A stretch of 64,000 bases of DNA from JANPPS01 sp965246835 (GCA_965246835.1 CBDFFQ010000001.1:992001-1056000), one strand, 5' to 3'; positions 8,270 through 17,783 are shown, counted from the first letter of the stretch. Made by a program: numbers and translations. Notes: generated from the letters alone by a model not told the origin.

Positions 8270-9597
8270 CAAGCCCCCGCCAACGTCAAACCCTCGACAC
8301 GGACCGTGGGCGCGTCCGTGCCGCGCCGCAACCGGAGATCGCTGGCGGGCGTCATGTGCATGAACATGTCAGGCGCAAATCCCGCGATCGTGATCTCGGC
8401 AACGGGCTCCGCGAGCAGGCCGTCCCGGATCATGAACCCGGCCGCCCCCCGGCTGTAATCACCCGTCACGCCGTTCACGCCGCCGCCCATCAATTCGGTG
8501 ACATACAGCCCCTCCTTGATGTCGGCCATCAACTCGGCAGGCGTCATTGCACCCGGCGCCAAATACAAATTGGTCGGCGCAGCGCCCGGAGGCCCGCCCG
8601 TGCCGCGCACGGCGTGCCCGGTGGTGGCCATGCCGAGCTGCCGGGCGCTGCGGCTGTCGAGCAGCCAGGTGGTGAGCACGCCGTCCTGCACGATTTGCTG
8701 CGCCCGGGTCGGCACGCCCTCGCCATCGAACGGCTTGGAGCGCAGGCCGCGCACCCGGCGCGGATCGTCATGCACCTGGATGCCAGCGGCGAAGATCTGC
8801 TGGCCCAGCTTGTCCTTGAGGAAGCTGGTGCCGCGCACGATGGAGGCGCCGTTGATCGCGCCAATCAGATGACCCAGCAACGAGCTCGCGACCCTGGGAT
8901 CATACACCACGGGCAGCTTCGCCGTGCCGGGCCGCCGCGGGTTGAGACGCCGGATCGCCTTTTCCGCCGCGATGCGCCCGATCCCGGCGGCGTCTTCCAG
9001 GTCAGCCAGGTGCACGGCGCTGGAATAATCGTAATCGCGCTGCATGTCCGTGCCCGTGCCGGCCAGCGCGGTCGCGGAGACGGAATGGCTGGTTCGCGCA
9101 TAGTGCCCGGCGAACCCGGCGGACGTCACCAGCACCACCTCCGTCCGGCCATACCCGGCCTCGGCGCCCTCCGTGTTGGTGATGCCCGCAACCGATCGCG
9201 CCGCGTCCTCCGCAATGGAGGCGCGCTCCACGAGCTCGGCCGTGTCCGGCTCGGCCGCGTCCGCCAGGTCCAGCTCGACCATCTCGGGCGGCGCCATGCG
9301 CTCGGCCAGGCCGGCATAGGGGTCCTCCGGCACGATGCGCGCCATCGCCACCGCGCGGTCCGCCAAGGTGCGGAAGCCGGCGGGATCGGCTGCGGTCGAT
9401 GACACGATGGCGCTTTGCTTGCCCACGAATACGCGCAAGCCCAGGTCCCGCCCCTCCGACCGCTCCAGATGCTCGGTCTGACCCAGGCGGCGGGAGACGG
9501 AGACGGAGGTGCCGGCCACCAGGATGGCGTCGGCCGCGTCCGCGCCGGCCGCCTTGGCGCGGGCCAGCAACTCCTGCATCAGCGCGACCTGGGTCAT
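8269..9597 (-). CDS. pmbA: TldE/PmbA family protein (modulator of DNA gyrase)
   Basis: This 442-residue protein is of normal length for TldE/PmbA, the partner of the metalloprotease TldD. In E. coli the TldD/TldE pair trims microcin B17 and degrades the CcdA antitoxin. The N-terminal domain includes ERSEGRDLGLRVFVG. The C-terminal half has the family signature GVNGVTGDYSRGAAGFMI and ends in an A-G-F-A-P-D-M-F segment. TldE itself lacks the HExxxH zinc motif, which is consistent here. The ATG at 9597 overlaps the M16 peptidase stop by four bases. tldD is not in the window. Confidence 0.88.
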   Translation of the reverse strand: MTQVALMQELLARAKAAGADAADAILVAGTSVSVSRRLGQTEHLERSEGRDLGLRVFVGKQSAIVSSTAADPAGFRTLADRAVAMARIVPEDPYAGLAERMAPPEMVELDLADAAEPDTAELVERASIAEDAARSVAGITNTEGAEAGYGRTEVVLVTSAGFAGHYARTSHSVSATALAGTGTDMQRDYDYSSAVHLADLEDAAGIGRIAAEKAIRRLNPRRPGTAKLPVVYDPRVASSLLGHLIGAINGASIVRGTSFLKDKLGQQIFAAGIQVHDDPRRVRGLRSKPFDGEGVPTRAQQIVQDGVLTTWLLDSRSARQLGMATTGHAVRGTGGPPGAAPTNLYLAPGAMTPAELMADIKEGLYVTELMGGGVNGVTGDYSRGAAGFMIRDGLLAEPVAEITIAGFAPDMFMHMTPASDLRLRRGTDAPTVRVEGLTLAGA

Positions 9598-10871
9598 GCC
9601 GCGAGCTTGTCCGTGATGTGCTGCAGGCCGGGCACCTGGTCCGCCGGGCCCATCGCGGCGAGCGTGGGCTTGCCGCGGAAGATGCGGCCGGCCACGCGCT
9701 GGATGGCAGCCACGTCCACGGCATTCAGCTTGGCGACGGTCTCGGCGGTGGGGATGACGCGGCCGAACACCTGCATCTGCCGGGCCAGGGCCTCGCACCG
9801 GCTGCCGCTGCTTTCGAGCGACATCAGCAGGCTCGCCTTCACCTGGGCACGCGCGCGGGCGAGTTCCCCTTCCGAGACGCCATGCTGCACCTTACGCAAC
9901 TCTTCGAGCGTGACGGGCACCAGCTCCTCCGCCTCCTTCTCGCCGGTGCCGGCGTAGATGCCGAACAGGCCGCCATCGAGGAACGGCGCGCTGAAGGAGT
10001 AGATGGAATAGACCAGGCCCCGCTTTTCCCGGATTTCCTGGAACAACCGCGAGCTCATGCCGCCGCCCAGCAGCGTGCTCAGCAACAGCGCCGGATAATA
10101 GTCCGGGTCGGCGTAGCTGACGGACGGGAAGCCCAGCACGATGTGGACCTGGTCGAGATCGCGGGCCTCCCGGAACTCACCGCCGCCATAGGCGCCCCGG
10201 GTGAAGGCGGCGGGCATGTCGGACGGCAAATCGGCGAAGTGCTGGCGCGCCAACTCCACCACGGTGTCGTGTTGCAAATTACCGGCGGCGGCGATCACCG
10301 TGTTCCCCGCGGCGTAGTGGCGCCGCATGTAGCCGGTGAGCTGCTCCCGCTTCATGCCGCGGATCCCGGCCTCGGAGCCCAGGACGGGCCGCCCCATCGG
10401 CTGGTCCGGGAAGGCGGTACTTTGAAAATGGTCGAAGATGATGTCGTCGGGCGTGTCGTTGGCCTGGCCGATCTCCTGCAGGATCACGCCGCGCTCGCGC
10501 TCCAGCTCCTCGGGTGCGAAGGTGCTGTGGGTCAGGATGTCCCCGATGATGTCGGCGCCGAGGGCCAGGTCTTCCTTCAGCAGCTTGACGTAATAGGCCG
10601 TCTGCTCCCGCGCCGTGTAGGCGTTGATGTGGCCGCCGACATTCTCGACCTCCTCGGCGATCCCCGCCGCGGTGCGCCGCTCGGTGCCCTTGAAGGCCAT
10701 GTGCTCGAGGAAGTGGGAGGCGCCGTTCTCGGCCTCGGTCTCGTTGCGGGTGCCGGTCGCGACATAGGCGCCGATCGAGACGGTTTCGACCCGCTCCATC
10801 GTTTCGGTAACGATTGTCAGGCCTGACGGGAGGCGGGTGACGCGGATGGTGTCGGGAATGGTCTCGCTCAT
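9594..10871 (-). CDS. M16 family zinc peptidase (mitochondrial processing peptidase-like)
   Basis: This 425-residue single-chain M16 peptidase carries the inverted zinc motif HFLEH (His53, Glu56, His57) followed by MAFKGTERRTA. The distal ligand Glu lies in the helix containing EELERERGVILQEIG. The body is two M16 half-domains with the C-terminal inactive half from about residue 230. This is the alphaproteobacterial class closest to the mitochondrial processing peptidase beta subunit. It overlaps thrC upstream and pmbA downstream by four bases each, the usual thrC-M16 pairing in this lineage. No signal peptide is seen. Confidence 0.9.
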   Translation of the reverse strand: MSETIPDTIRVTRLPSGLTIVTETMERVETVSIGAYVATGTRNETEAENGASHFLEHMAFKGTERRTAAGIAEEVENVGGHINAYTAREQTAYYVKLLKEDLALGADIIGDILTHSTFAPEELERERGVILQEIGQANDTPDDIIFDHFQSTAFPDQPMGRPVLGSEAGIRGMKREQLTGYMRRHYAAGNTVIAAAGNLQHDTVVELARQHFADLPSDMPAAFTRGAYGGGEFREARDLDQVHIVLGFPSVSYADPDYYPALLLSTLLGGGMSSRLFQEIREKRGLVYSIYSFSAPFLDGGLFGIYAGTGEKEAEELVPVTLEELRKVQHGVSEGELARARAQVKASLLMSLESSGSRCEALARQMQVFGRVIPTAETVAKLNAVDVAAIQRVAGRIFRGKPTLAAMGPADQVPGLQHITDKLAA

Positions 10872-12265
10872 GCGGCGTTCCTTGCTGCGAAGGCGCGGAC
10901 CCGCGCCTGGACGGCACCGAGGTCGTTCGGCGCCGTCGTGAATCTTTCCTCACGTTCATATAGGTCGTGCAGGCGCGGCGGCAGAGGGGGGCGGGCGCCG
11001 GTCGCGCGTTCCATGGCGTCCGGGAACTTGGCCGGGTCGGCGGTGGCGGCGCAGATCATGGGCGCGTGGCCGCATGGCAGCGCGCGGGCGGCCGCGATGC
11101 CGATCGCGGTGTGGGGGTCCGCCAGGTAGCCCTGGGCATGCAGGCGGCGGATTTCGGCTTCCGTGCCGGGATCGTCGAGCCGGTAGCCATGCATCAGGGT
11201 GCGGGCGCGATGCCAGGCGGCGTCCGGCACGGCCATGCGGCCCGTGGCACGGAACGCCGTCATGGTGCGCGCGGTAGCGGCGGGGTCACGGTCCAGCAGC
11301 TCGAACAGCAGGCGCTCGAAATTGCTGCTGACCTGGATGTCCATGCTGGGGCTGAGGCTCGGCTCCACGGTGCGGACCGACATGTCGTTGGCATCGAGGA
11401 AGCGGGCCAGGATGTCGTTGCGGTTGCTGGCGACCACGAGCCGGCTGATCGGCACGCCCATGCGCCGGGCCGCCCAGGCCGCCAGCACGTTGCCGAAATT
11501 GCCCGTGGGCACGCTGAACGCGACTTCCCGCTCCGGCGCGCCGAGCGCCAGGGCGGCGCTGACGTAGTAGGGGATCTGCGCCGCGATACGGCCCCAGTTG
11601 ATGCTGTTGACGGCGCTGAGATGCAGGTCCTCCCGAAATGGCACGTCCGCGAACATGGCCTTCACCAGGTCCTGGCAGTCGTCGAACGTGCCGTCGATCG
11701 CCACGTTGGCGATGTTGTCGGCGTGCACCGTGGTCATCTGCCGGCGCTGCACCTCGCTGGTGCGGCCCTGGGGGTGGAGGATCACGACGTCGATGCCGGG
11801 GCGGTTGGCGCAGGCCTCGATCGCGGCCGAGCCCGTGTCCCCGGACGTCGCGCCAACGATCGTGACCCGGCGCCCCTCGGCCTTCAGCACATACGCGAAC
11901 AGCCGGCCCAGCAGCTGCATCGCCAGATCTTTGAACGCCAGCGTCGGACCGTGGAACAGCTCGAGCGACCAGATGTTGGTCTCGATCTGCACCAGCGGCA
12001 CCACGGCGGGATGGCCGAACCCGGCATAGGCCTCCGCCGTCATGCGCTGCAGCTCCGCAAACGGCACCGACGCGCCCACGAAGGGGTGCATGACCTGCGC
12101 CGCCAGCTCCGCATACGGCAGACCGCGCATCGCGCGCAGATCCGAAGGCGAGAGATGCGGCCACGACCCGGGCATGAACAGCCCGCCATCCTCGGCCAGC
12201 CCCGCCAGCAACACGCCGGCAAAATCCCGCGCCGGCGCCTGCCCGCGGGTGGAGACGTAGTTCAT
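10868..12265 (-). CDS. thrC: Threonine synthase
   Basis: This 465-residue PLP enzyme converts O-phosphohomoserine to threonine and phosphate. The N-terminus MNYVSTRGQAP is the class typical of proteobacteria. The PLP-binding lysine is Lys112 in GPTLAFKDLAMQLLG, and the phosphate-binding region follows with GATSGDTGSAAIEA. Length and motifs are complete. It begins seven bases after a small acidic protein gene and overlaps the M16 peptidase by four bases. Confidence 0.95.
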   Translation of the reverse strand: MNYVSTRGQAPARDFAGVLLAGLAEDGGLFMPGSWPHLSPSDLRAMRGLPYAELAAQVMHPFVGASVPFAELQRMTAEAYAGFGHPAVVPLVQIETNIWSLELFHGPTLAFKDLAMQLLGRLFAYVLKAEGRRVTIVGATSGDTGSAAIEACANRPGIDVVILHPQGRTSEVQRRQMTTVHADNIANVAIDGTFDDCQDLVKAMFADVPFREDLHLSAVNSINWGRIAAQIPYYVSAALALGAPEREVAFSVPTGNFGNVLAAWAARRMGVPISRLVVASNRNDILARFLDANDMSVRTVEPSLSPSMDIQVSSNFERLLFELLDRDPAATARTMTAFRATGRMAVPDAAWHRARTLMHGYRLDDPGTEAEIRRLHAQGYLADPHTAIGIAAARALPCGHAPMICAATADPAKFPDAMERATGARPPLPPRLHDLYEREERFTTAPNDLGAVQARVRAFAARNAA

Positions 12266-12272
12266 CCCAGTG

Positions 12273-12554
12273 TCAGACCTTTGGCTTCTCGGGCGCCTCT
12301 TCGTCCTCGTCCTCGTCCGTGTCCTCGTCCTGGCTGTCGTACCAGTCCAGCACCTGGTCGTGGAACTCCGGGTCCTTCAGCAGGCGCATGGCCAGCGCGA
12401 TCGCGATCTCGTGCGGCTCCGGGATCTCCGTCGCGTCCTCGTCCAGCTCGCGGGCCGGGACGACGCGAATGGTCATGGACCCGTCCTCCTCGCCGATCAC
12501 CAGCGCCACTTCGGTGGGATCGAGCTCGACGCTGGTCGGTGTGGTATCGGCCAT
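12273..12554 (-). CDS. Small acidic hypothetical protein
   Basis: This 93-residue protein has a structured-looking N-terminal part, including VALVIGEEDGSMTIRVVPA, and a helical middle (HEIAIALAMRLLKDPEFHDQVLDWY). It ends in a strongly acidic tail rich in Asp and Glu. The ATG at 12554 is followed by thrC only seven bases after the stop, making it the first gene of the thrC operon. I cannot assign a function. The acidic tail could bind basic proteins or metals. Confidence 0.75.
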   Translation of the reverse strand: MADTTPTSVELDPTEVALVIGEEDGSMTIRVVPARELDEDATEIPEPHEIAIALAMRLLKDPEFHDQVLDWYDSQDEDTDEDEDEEAPEKPKV

Positions 12555-12619
12555 GGGATGGACTCCTCGGAATGCGCGCCGCCCTTAGCAGGGTTTGGCG
12601 ACCTCCGGCTAGGCAGGGA

Positions 12620-14272
12620 TCATAGCGTCTTGGAGATGCAGGGCACAAAAGCGCCGGGCGCCGCCAGCAACAGCGCGATCTCGCCCGCGATCCTCTGATC
12701 CGCGGTCAGCGCCGGCGCCCCCTCCGCCACCCTGCGGCGCAGCGTGTCCAGGATCGCCCGGTCCGCCTCTGTGTCATAGGCCGAGACCAGAAAACTCATT
12801 CCGGCCTCCTCGAAATAGCGGTGCACCAGCTTGGTCAGCAGCTTGCGCGCTCTGACATAATCCAGCAGCATTTGGTCGAGCTCGGCGGGTTTGGCGCTGG
12901 TGGTGATCGCGACGGAATAGGCTTTTTGGCCGAGATACCGTTCCAACACGACATCGGCGGAGGCGCTGCCTTGGGGCGTGCTGTATCGGGCCACGAGCGC
13001 CGGGTCGGGCCGCTGGACGGGGTGGTGGCCGAGATCGCCGGGCCGATAAGGCTCGGTCCAGAAGCAGCGCGCCTCGACGGGGCTGGCCGCGGCCGTTCGC
13101 AGCAGGGCGTCATGCGGTGTGGGCTTGGGCGGCGGGGCCGGTCTGGCAGCTTGTGGGGTGGACGTGGCGGGGTTTGCCTCACTTCGCGTCATCACCCCGG
13201 TCTGGCCGTTGACTGCGAAGGTTCCGGAAAACTGCTGTTCCAGCCCGGAGAATTTCCACCAGCCCATGACCACCAGTGCCGGAAGGCTAAGCATCACGGC
13301 GGGGCCGAAGCCGTTGCTGAGGCCGAACGCCTTCCAATTCCAGACCGCCATGGCCCTCTCCCGGAGGCTCGGGCGGGGATCGTCCGGCACCGGCGCCATC
13401 ATGTTCCCGGACAGGCGGCGCAGCGCCGCGATCCGTTTGGCGATCGGCGGGTGCATCGCGTTTGGCCCCTCGGCGGGACCGTCGAGCATCATGCCATTCA
13501 GCTCGGCCGGCAGACCAAAGCGGATGCTGTGCCCATCGATCTTCTGCAAGGCGGAGACGAGGGCGCCCGGATCATGCGTGAGGCGCACCGCCTCGGCGTC
13601 GGCCACATAGTGCCGGGCAGAGGAGATGACGGCGCGGGACACCTGGGAGATGCGGATCGCGAAATCCGAAAAGGCATGGCCACCCCGATCCCGCACGGGG
13701 TTCAACTGCGCCAAACCGGCGATCCCAGCGACGAACACGTGGGCGGCCGTCATCAGGGTCACGTCGCCATTGCGGATCAGCACGATCTCATGCGCGATCA
13801 CCGCCGCCAACTCGCGGTCATCCAATGCCTCGAGCAGCCCGCGCGTCACGACGATGGTGGCGGATCGGGCGGTGACGCCGCTGGTGAAGGCGGTGCGGGC
13901 CGGGCTGTCGATGATGCCGGCCTGGGGATAGCGCACCCCGGCCGCCAGAGCCTGGATCTCGATCGCCTGCACCAGGCGTGGATGCCGGATGCGGTCAGTC
14001 AGGTCATAGCCGGTCAAAACCTGCACCACACGGGTCCGCCGGGCAAACTGGATCAGAAACACGACAATGCTGCCGACCAGCACCACCGGCACATATCGCT
14101 GCGCATAGGCCGCCCACTGCGCGAACGGCACGTGCCCCGGGTCGAGGAACGCGAGCGGCAGAAGCAGCACGAGGCTGGCCAGCATCTGGTAGGCCAGCAG
14201 AAAGCCCAGGAACAAGGCCACGGAGCGCCAATCGTTGCGCCTCACATGGCCGTAGAAGCCGTTCACCCGCAT
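12620..14272 (-). CDS. M48-family (HtpX-like) membrane protein with degenerate zinc site
   Basis: This 550-residue protein has two N-terminal membrane helices (about 17-40 and 65-82) and an M48 domain with the context AAVIAHEIVLIRNGDV, plus a further helix near residue 320 and a soluble C-terminal region. HtpX peptidases use HExxH and a downstream Glu in an EYxAD motif. Here the motif is His161-Glu162-Ile-Val-Leu165, so the second His is Leu, and the downstream position is His221 in RHYVAD instead of Glu. Only one canonical zinc ligand and the general base remain, so it may be a pseudoprotease or bind metal differently. It follows lemA by nine bases. LemA/M48 pairing is known from other bacteria. 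Confidence 0.85.
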   Translation of the reverse strand: MRVNGFYGHVRRNDWRSVALFLGFLLAYQMLASLVLLLPLAFLDPGHVPFAQWAAYAQRYVPVVLVGSIVVFLIQFARRTRVVQVLTGYDLTDRIRHPRLVQAIEIQALAAGVRYPQAGIIDSPARTAFTSGVTARSATIVVTRGLLEALDDRELAAVIAHEIVLIRNGDVTLMTAAHVFVAGIAGLAQLNPVRDRGGHAFSDFAIRISQVSRAVISSARHYVADAEAVRLTHDPGALVSALQKIDGHSIRFGLPAELNGMMLDGPAEGPNAMHPPIAKRIAALRRLSGNMMAPVPDDPRPSLRERAMAVWNWKAFGLSNGFGPAVMLSLPALVVMGWWKFSGLEQQFSGTFAVNGQTGVMTRSEANPATSTPQAARPAPPPKPTPHDALLRTAAASPVEARCFWTEPYRPGDLGHHPVQRPDPALVARYSTPQGSASADVVLERYLGQKAYSVAITTSAKPAELDQMLLDYVRARKLLTKLVHRYFEEAGMSFLVSAYDTEADRAILDTLRRRVAEGAPALTADQRIAGEIALLLAAPGAFVPCISKTL

Positions 14273-14281
14273 GCGAGCGGC

Positions 14282-14854
14282 CTAGAACCGGATCGCCACG
14301 GGCTCCTCCAGCAAGACGCGCTCCAGCCCCAGATCGAACGGCCGCCGCCGGCCCAGGCGGAACGCGCCGCCGATCAGGTTGCCCGGCGTCTGCCGCAGCG
14401 TCGCGTTGAACTCGTCCACCGCCAGGTTGAAGAACCGGCGGGACGCGGTGATCCGGTGTTCGGCGTCGATCAGCTGGGTCCGCAGGTCCCGGAAATGGCT
14501 GGAGGCCTGGAGATCAGGGTATCTCTCCACGACGGTCAGCAGCGAGTTGATGCTCTGCCCGATCTGGGTCTCCGCCTCGAGCCGCGTCTCGGGCGCCGTG
14601 GCACTCAGCGCCCCTGCCCGCGCTTTTGTGACCTCGGTCAGCACCGCATATTCATGGCCCACGAAGCCGCGCACGGCCTCTACCAGCCCGGGAATCAGGT
14701 CGTGCCGGTGCCGCAGATGAACGTCCACGTCGGCGAAGGCCGTGTTGCATCGCTCGTCCAGCGCCATCAGCCGGTTATAGGATGCGACCGCCATCCAACC
14801 ACCCAGGACGACGACCGCGCCGGCAGCCAGCGCCGGCATCAGCAGGAACTCCAT
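14282..14854 (-). CDS. lemA: LemA family protein
   Basis: This 190-residue protein has an N-terminal membrane helix (about 4-25) followed by the LemA helical bundle. Family blocks are visible: ASYNRLMALDERCNTAFADV, RHDLIPGLVEAVRGF and a C-terminal VDEFNATLRQTPGN. LemA proteins are single-span, mostly periplasm-facing helical proteins often encoded beside M48 (HtpX-like) peptidases. It lies three bases after the PspA-like gene and nine before the M48 gene, so the three should be co-transcribed. The exact role is unknown. Confidence 0.9.
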   Translation of the reverse strand: MEFLLMPALAAGAVVVLGGWMAVASYNRLMALDERCNTAFADVDVHLRHRHDLIPGLVEAVRGFVGHEYAVLTEVTKARAGALSATAPETRLEAETQIGQSINSLLTVVERYPDLQASSHFRDLRTQLIDAEHRITASRRFFNLAVDEFNATLRQTPGNLIGGAFRLGRRRPFDLGLERVLLEEPVAIRF

Positions 14855-14857
14855 GGG

Positions 14858-15535
14858 CTAATCCGCCCCGGTAGAGGACCGCAAAGCCGCCAAGCGCTGG
14901 GCCACGGCGGCACCGGTCTGCAGCATCGTCAATTCGGCCACCTTGCTCGCGACCTGCGCGTCGGCCCGGGCCAGGCCGCACGCGCCGCCGGCGCCGGCCA
15001 TGGCGCGGTCGAACGCTTCCTCCGCCCGGGTCAGCCGGCGATCGGTGCGCAGCCCGGGGCGGACCGGCATATCGCCGTCCGGCAGAACGTCCCGCCGCGC
15101 CGCCTCGAAGGCTGCCAGCGCCTGGTTCATATCGTCCTTGCGCGCCGTGAGCGCCGTAAGGCACACCCCCAGCCGGTCAGCCTCCTCGGCAGCGGCGGCC
15201 TGCACGGGGTCCAGCCGGCTCGCCTGCGCCTCGAACTCGATCTGCCGAGTGATGGCGGCTTCAGCCAGGTCTTCGCGCCGCTCGGCCAGGGCGAAGCGGG
15301 CCTTCTCCTCGAGGGTGGCGGCGGACCCACGAAAGAGGCGCTGCTGCCGCATTGCGACCAGCCGCGCGGTCATGGCGGCATCCTGCGCGGCGCGGACCTC
15401 ATCGATCAGGCGATCGACCTCGCGGATCGCCTCCCGCATCACGCCGGGGCCACGGGCCCGCTCCATCGCGTCCACCGCATCCTCGATACCGGCGGAGATC
15501 AACCGGCGGACTCGTGACAAAAGGGGTTCGGACAC
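14858..15535 (-). CDS. PspA/IM30 family coiled-coil protein
   Basis: This protein of about 225 residues is nearly all helical. It begins MSEPLLSRVRRLISAGIEDAVDAM and continues with a coiled coil containing EEKARFALAERREDLAEAA, the spacing and composition of PspA/IM30 (phage-shock/Vipp1) proteins that form membrane-stabilising polymers. I chose the GTG at 15535 because GGAG lies seven bases upstream and PspA proteins begin at this point. The frame is open to a GTG at 15565. It heads the PspA-LemA-M48 trio. The family call rests on pattern, not on a catalytic motif. Confidence 0.7.
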   Translation of the reverse strand: MSEPLLSRVRRLISAGIEDAVDAMERARGPGVMREAIREVDRLIDEVRAAQDAAMTARLVAMRQQRLFRGSAATLEEKARFALAERREDLAEAAITRQIEFEAQASRLDPVQAAAAEEADRLGVCLTALTARKDDMNQALAAFEAARRDVLPDGDMPVRPGLRTDRRLTRAEEAFDRAMAGAGGACGLARADAQVASKVAELTMLQTGAAVAQRLAALRSSTGAD

Positions 15536-15612
15536 CTGGCTGCTCCGCTCGGACTGAGCTGCCACTCTACCGGGCAGCCCAAACCGAAACAGTTGCGAAA
15601 TGTTCGAATTGG

Positions 15613-17094
15613 TCAGGCCGAGAGATAACGCCCCGTCAGATGTGCTTCGAAGTCGGCGGGATCGAGCGGTTTGCCGGTGGCGGCCCGCAGCAGCTCGTTG
15701 AAGCCGAGCCGGCTGCCCTGCCCGTGCACATGGGTGCGCAGCCAGCCCACGAGCGGCCCGAGGTCGCCGCGGCCCAATGCGGCATCCAACCCCGCCACAT
15801 CGCGCCGCGCCGCCGCCATCAGCTGCGCGGCCGCCATGGCGCCCAGCGTGTAGCTCGGGAAATAGCCGAACGCGCCGTCATACCAGTGGATGTCCTGCAG
15901 GCAGCCCTCGCGGTCCGTGTCCGGCGCCACGCCGAGCAGGGCATGCAGGCCGTCCCGCCAGGCGCCCGGCAGATCGCGCACGATCAGGTCACCGGCGATG
16001 AGCGCCTGCTCCAGGCGAAAGCGCAGAATAACGTGGGCCGGGTAGGTCATCTCATCGGCGTTGACGCGGATCAGCCCACGCTCGACCCGGCGCCACAGCC
16101 CCGTGAGATTGGCGGGTTCGTACGGTGCCGTCGGGCCGCCGAACGCGGTATGCAGCTGCGGGCCCAGCCACGACAGATACGCATCGGAGCGGCAGGCCTG
16201 CATCTCCACGATCAGGGACTGGCTCTCATGCACGCCCATGCCGGCGGAGGATCCCACGGGCTGACGCGCCTGGGCGGGCGGCAGGCCGCGCTCATACAGG
16301 GCGTGGCCGGTTTCGTGCAGCACGCCCATCAGCGCCTGCGCCGGGTCGGCCGGGTCATAGCGGGTGGTGATGCGCACGTCGGTGGGCGTGCCGCCGCAGA
16401 ACGGGTGGGTGGAGCGGTCGAGGCGGAAATGATCGGGCTCCAACCCGGCGAGGCCCGAGAGGCGTCGGCACAGCGCCTCCTGCAATTCGGGCGGGAAGGT
16501 GCCGGGAAGTGGTAGCGGCACCGGGCGCGCGGCCTGCAGGGCCTCGGCTTGCGGCAGGGCGGTCGCGAGCCAGGCGCCGTAGCGGGTGAAAATCGGCTCG
16601 ACATCCGCGGCGCCGATGCCGGGCTGGAACCCGTCCATCAGGGCGTCGTAGGGGCTGAGGCCCAGCGCCGGGCTCAAGGCGGAGGCGGCCTGGCGGACCA
16701 GGGATACGATTTCCGTCAGATAGGGCTCGACGGCAGCGAAGTCGTCGGCGGCGCGGGCGTCCCGCCACACTTTTTCGCACGCCGAGTTGGCCCGGGCCTG
16801 CGCCTCCACCAGGTCGGGCGGCAGCGCCGTGGCCCGGCGGTGCGCGTGGCGCATCAAAGCGAGGTTCGCCTCGTCCCATCCGGGCTCTGCGGTCGCCGCG
16901 GCCAGATCGTCCTGCACCGCTTGTTCCGTCAGCAAGCCGTGCGCCAGGCCATCCAGCACGGCAAGCTGGTCCCCGCGCGCGGCACCTCCGCCCCGGGGCA
17001 TCATTGCGGCGGCATCCCACCCCAGCATGGCGGAGGCCTCGCCGATGGTAGCGATGCGGGCGAAGCGGGTGGCGAGGCGGGCGTAGGCGGTCAT
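15613..17094 (-). CDS. M32 family carboxypeptidase (Taq type)
   Basis: This 493-residue metallocarboxypeptidase has the zinc motif HETGH at residues 260-264 in VLHETGHALYERG and the downstream Glu in GVHESQSLIVE. The family signature HPFCGG, here with TPTDVRITTR after it, is also present. M32 enzymes remove C-terminal residues with broad specificity. The ATG at 17094 overlaps the SURF1 stop by four bases, so it is the distal gene of the oxidase operon. That link is probably transcriptional only. Confidence 0.93.
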   Translation of the reverse strand: MTAYARLATRFARIATIGEASAMLGWDAAAMMPRGGGAARGDQLAVLDGLAHGLLTEQAVQDDLAAATAEPGWDEANLALMRHAHRRATALPPDLVEAQARANSACEKVWRDARAADDFAAVEPYLTEIVSLVRQAASALSPALGLSPYDALMDGFQPGIGAADVEPIFTRYGAWLATALPQAEALQAARPVPLPLPGTFPPELQEALCRRLSGLAGLEPDHFRLDRSTHPFCGGTPTDVRITTRYDPADPAQALMGVLHETGHALYERGLPPAQARQPVGSSAGMGVHESQSLIVEMQACRSDAYLSWLGPQLHTAFGGPTAPYEPANLTGLWRRVERGLIRVNADEMTYPAHVILRFRLEQALIAGDLIVRDLPGAWRDGLHALLGVAPDTDREGCLQDIHWYDGAFGYFPSYTLGAMAAAQLMAAARRDVAGLDAALGRGDLGPLVGWLRTHVHGQGSRLGFNELLRAATGKPLDPADFEAHLTGRYLSA

Positions 17095-17783
17095 GCGCGC
17101 GAGACTTTCCTGGCATAGACGGCAAAGACGCCGATGGCCGAGAGCGCCAGCCCGAACCAGGTCAGGGCATAGCTCAGGTGGTTGTTGACCGGGCGCGGGA
17201 GGCGCTGGACGGGGGCGGGATAGATATTCGGCCGTTCCGGACCCATCGCGACCAGGGTGAACGGCGCCACGCGCGGCAGGCCCAGCGAGAGCCCGATCGC
17301 CGCGGGGTCGAGCGCGTAGAAACGCCGGCCGCTGGGATCGTCGGCATTGCCGAAGCGGACGGGATGCTCCGCCGGGCGGACATAGCCTTCGATCACGGCC
17401 TCGCCCGCCTCCGGCACGAAGCCCTCCGGTGCCCAGCCACGATCGACCATGATCGGCGTGGCGCCATCGAGCGGCTGGATGACGTGCGAGCCCATCGTGA
17501 GCCCGGACGCGGTGCCGCGAACCTCCGTGCCGTAGCGGGCGGTCCGGTCCAGCAGCCGGCCGGCAATGCGCACGCGGGAGAACGGCGCCGGGTCCTGTGT
17601 GAGCGGGACGGGCTCAGCCGCCTCACCGCGATCGATCTCCTGCAGCAAGGCGGTTTTCCACTGCAGGCGCTGCACCTGCCACACGCCGAGCCAGATCGTC
17701 AGCGCGACCATGGCCAGGGTCATGATCCCCGGCCATAGCAGGCGGTTGTTAATGAGCTGCGAGCGGCCCGGCGCCCCACACAT
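17091..17783 (-). CDS. SURF1 family cytochrome oxidase assembly protein
   Basis: This 230-residue SURF1 (Shy1) protein has two membrane helices, at about residues 15-34 and 205-223, flanking a periplasmic domain. The marker GVWQVQRLQWK follows helix 1 and the second helix is preceded by NNHLSYALTWFGLA. SURF1 assists heme a insertion into subunit I of aa3 oxidase. The ATG at 17783 overlaps the end of ctaE by 35 bases. The next ATG (17723) would cut into the first helix, so the longer form is preferred. Confidence 0.9.
   Translation of the reverse strand: MCGAPGRSQLINNRLLWPGIMTLAMVALTIWLGVWQVQRLQWKTALLQEIDRGEAAEPVPLTQDPAPFSRVRIAGRLLDRTARYGTEVRGTASGLTMGSHVIQPLDGATPIMVDRGWAPEGFVPEAGEAVIEGYVRPAEHPVRFGNADDPSGRRFYALDPAAIGLSLGLPRVAPFTLVAMGPERPNIYPAPVQRLPRPVNNHLSYALTWFGLALSAIGVFAVYARKVSRA

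Noticed and set aside
12821..15517. Long open frame on the plus strand through the M48, LemA and PspA genes
   Set aside because: It is antisense to three genes with clear families, its translation is rich in His, Gln, Arg and Gly as expected from high-GC antisense frames, and it shows no domain.
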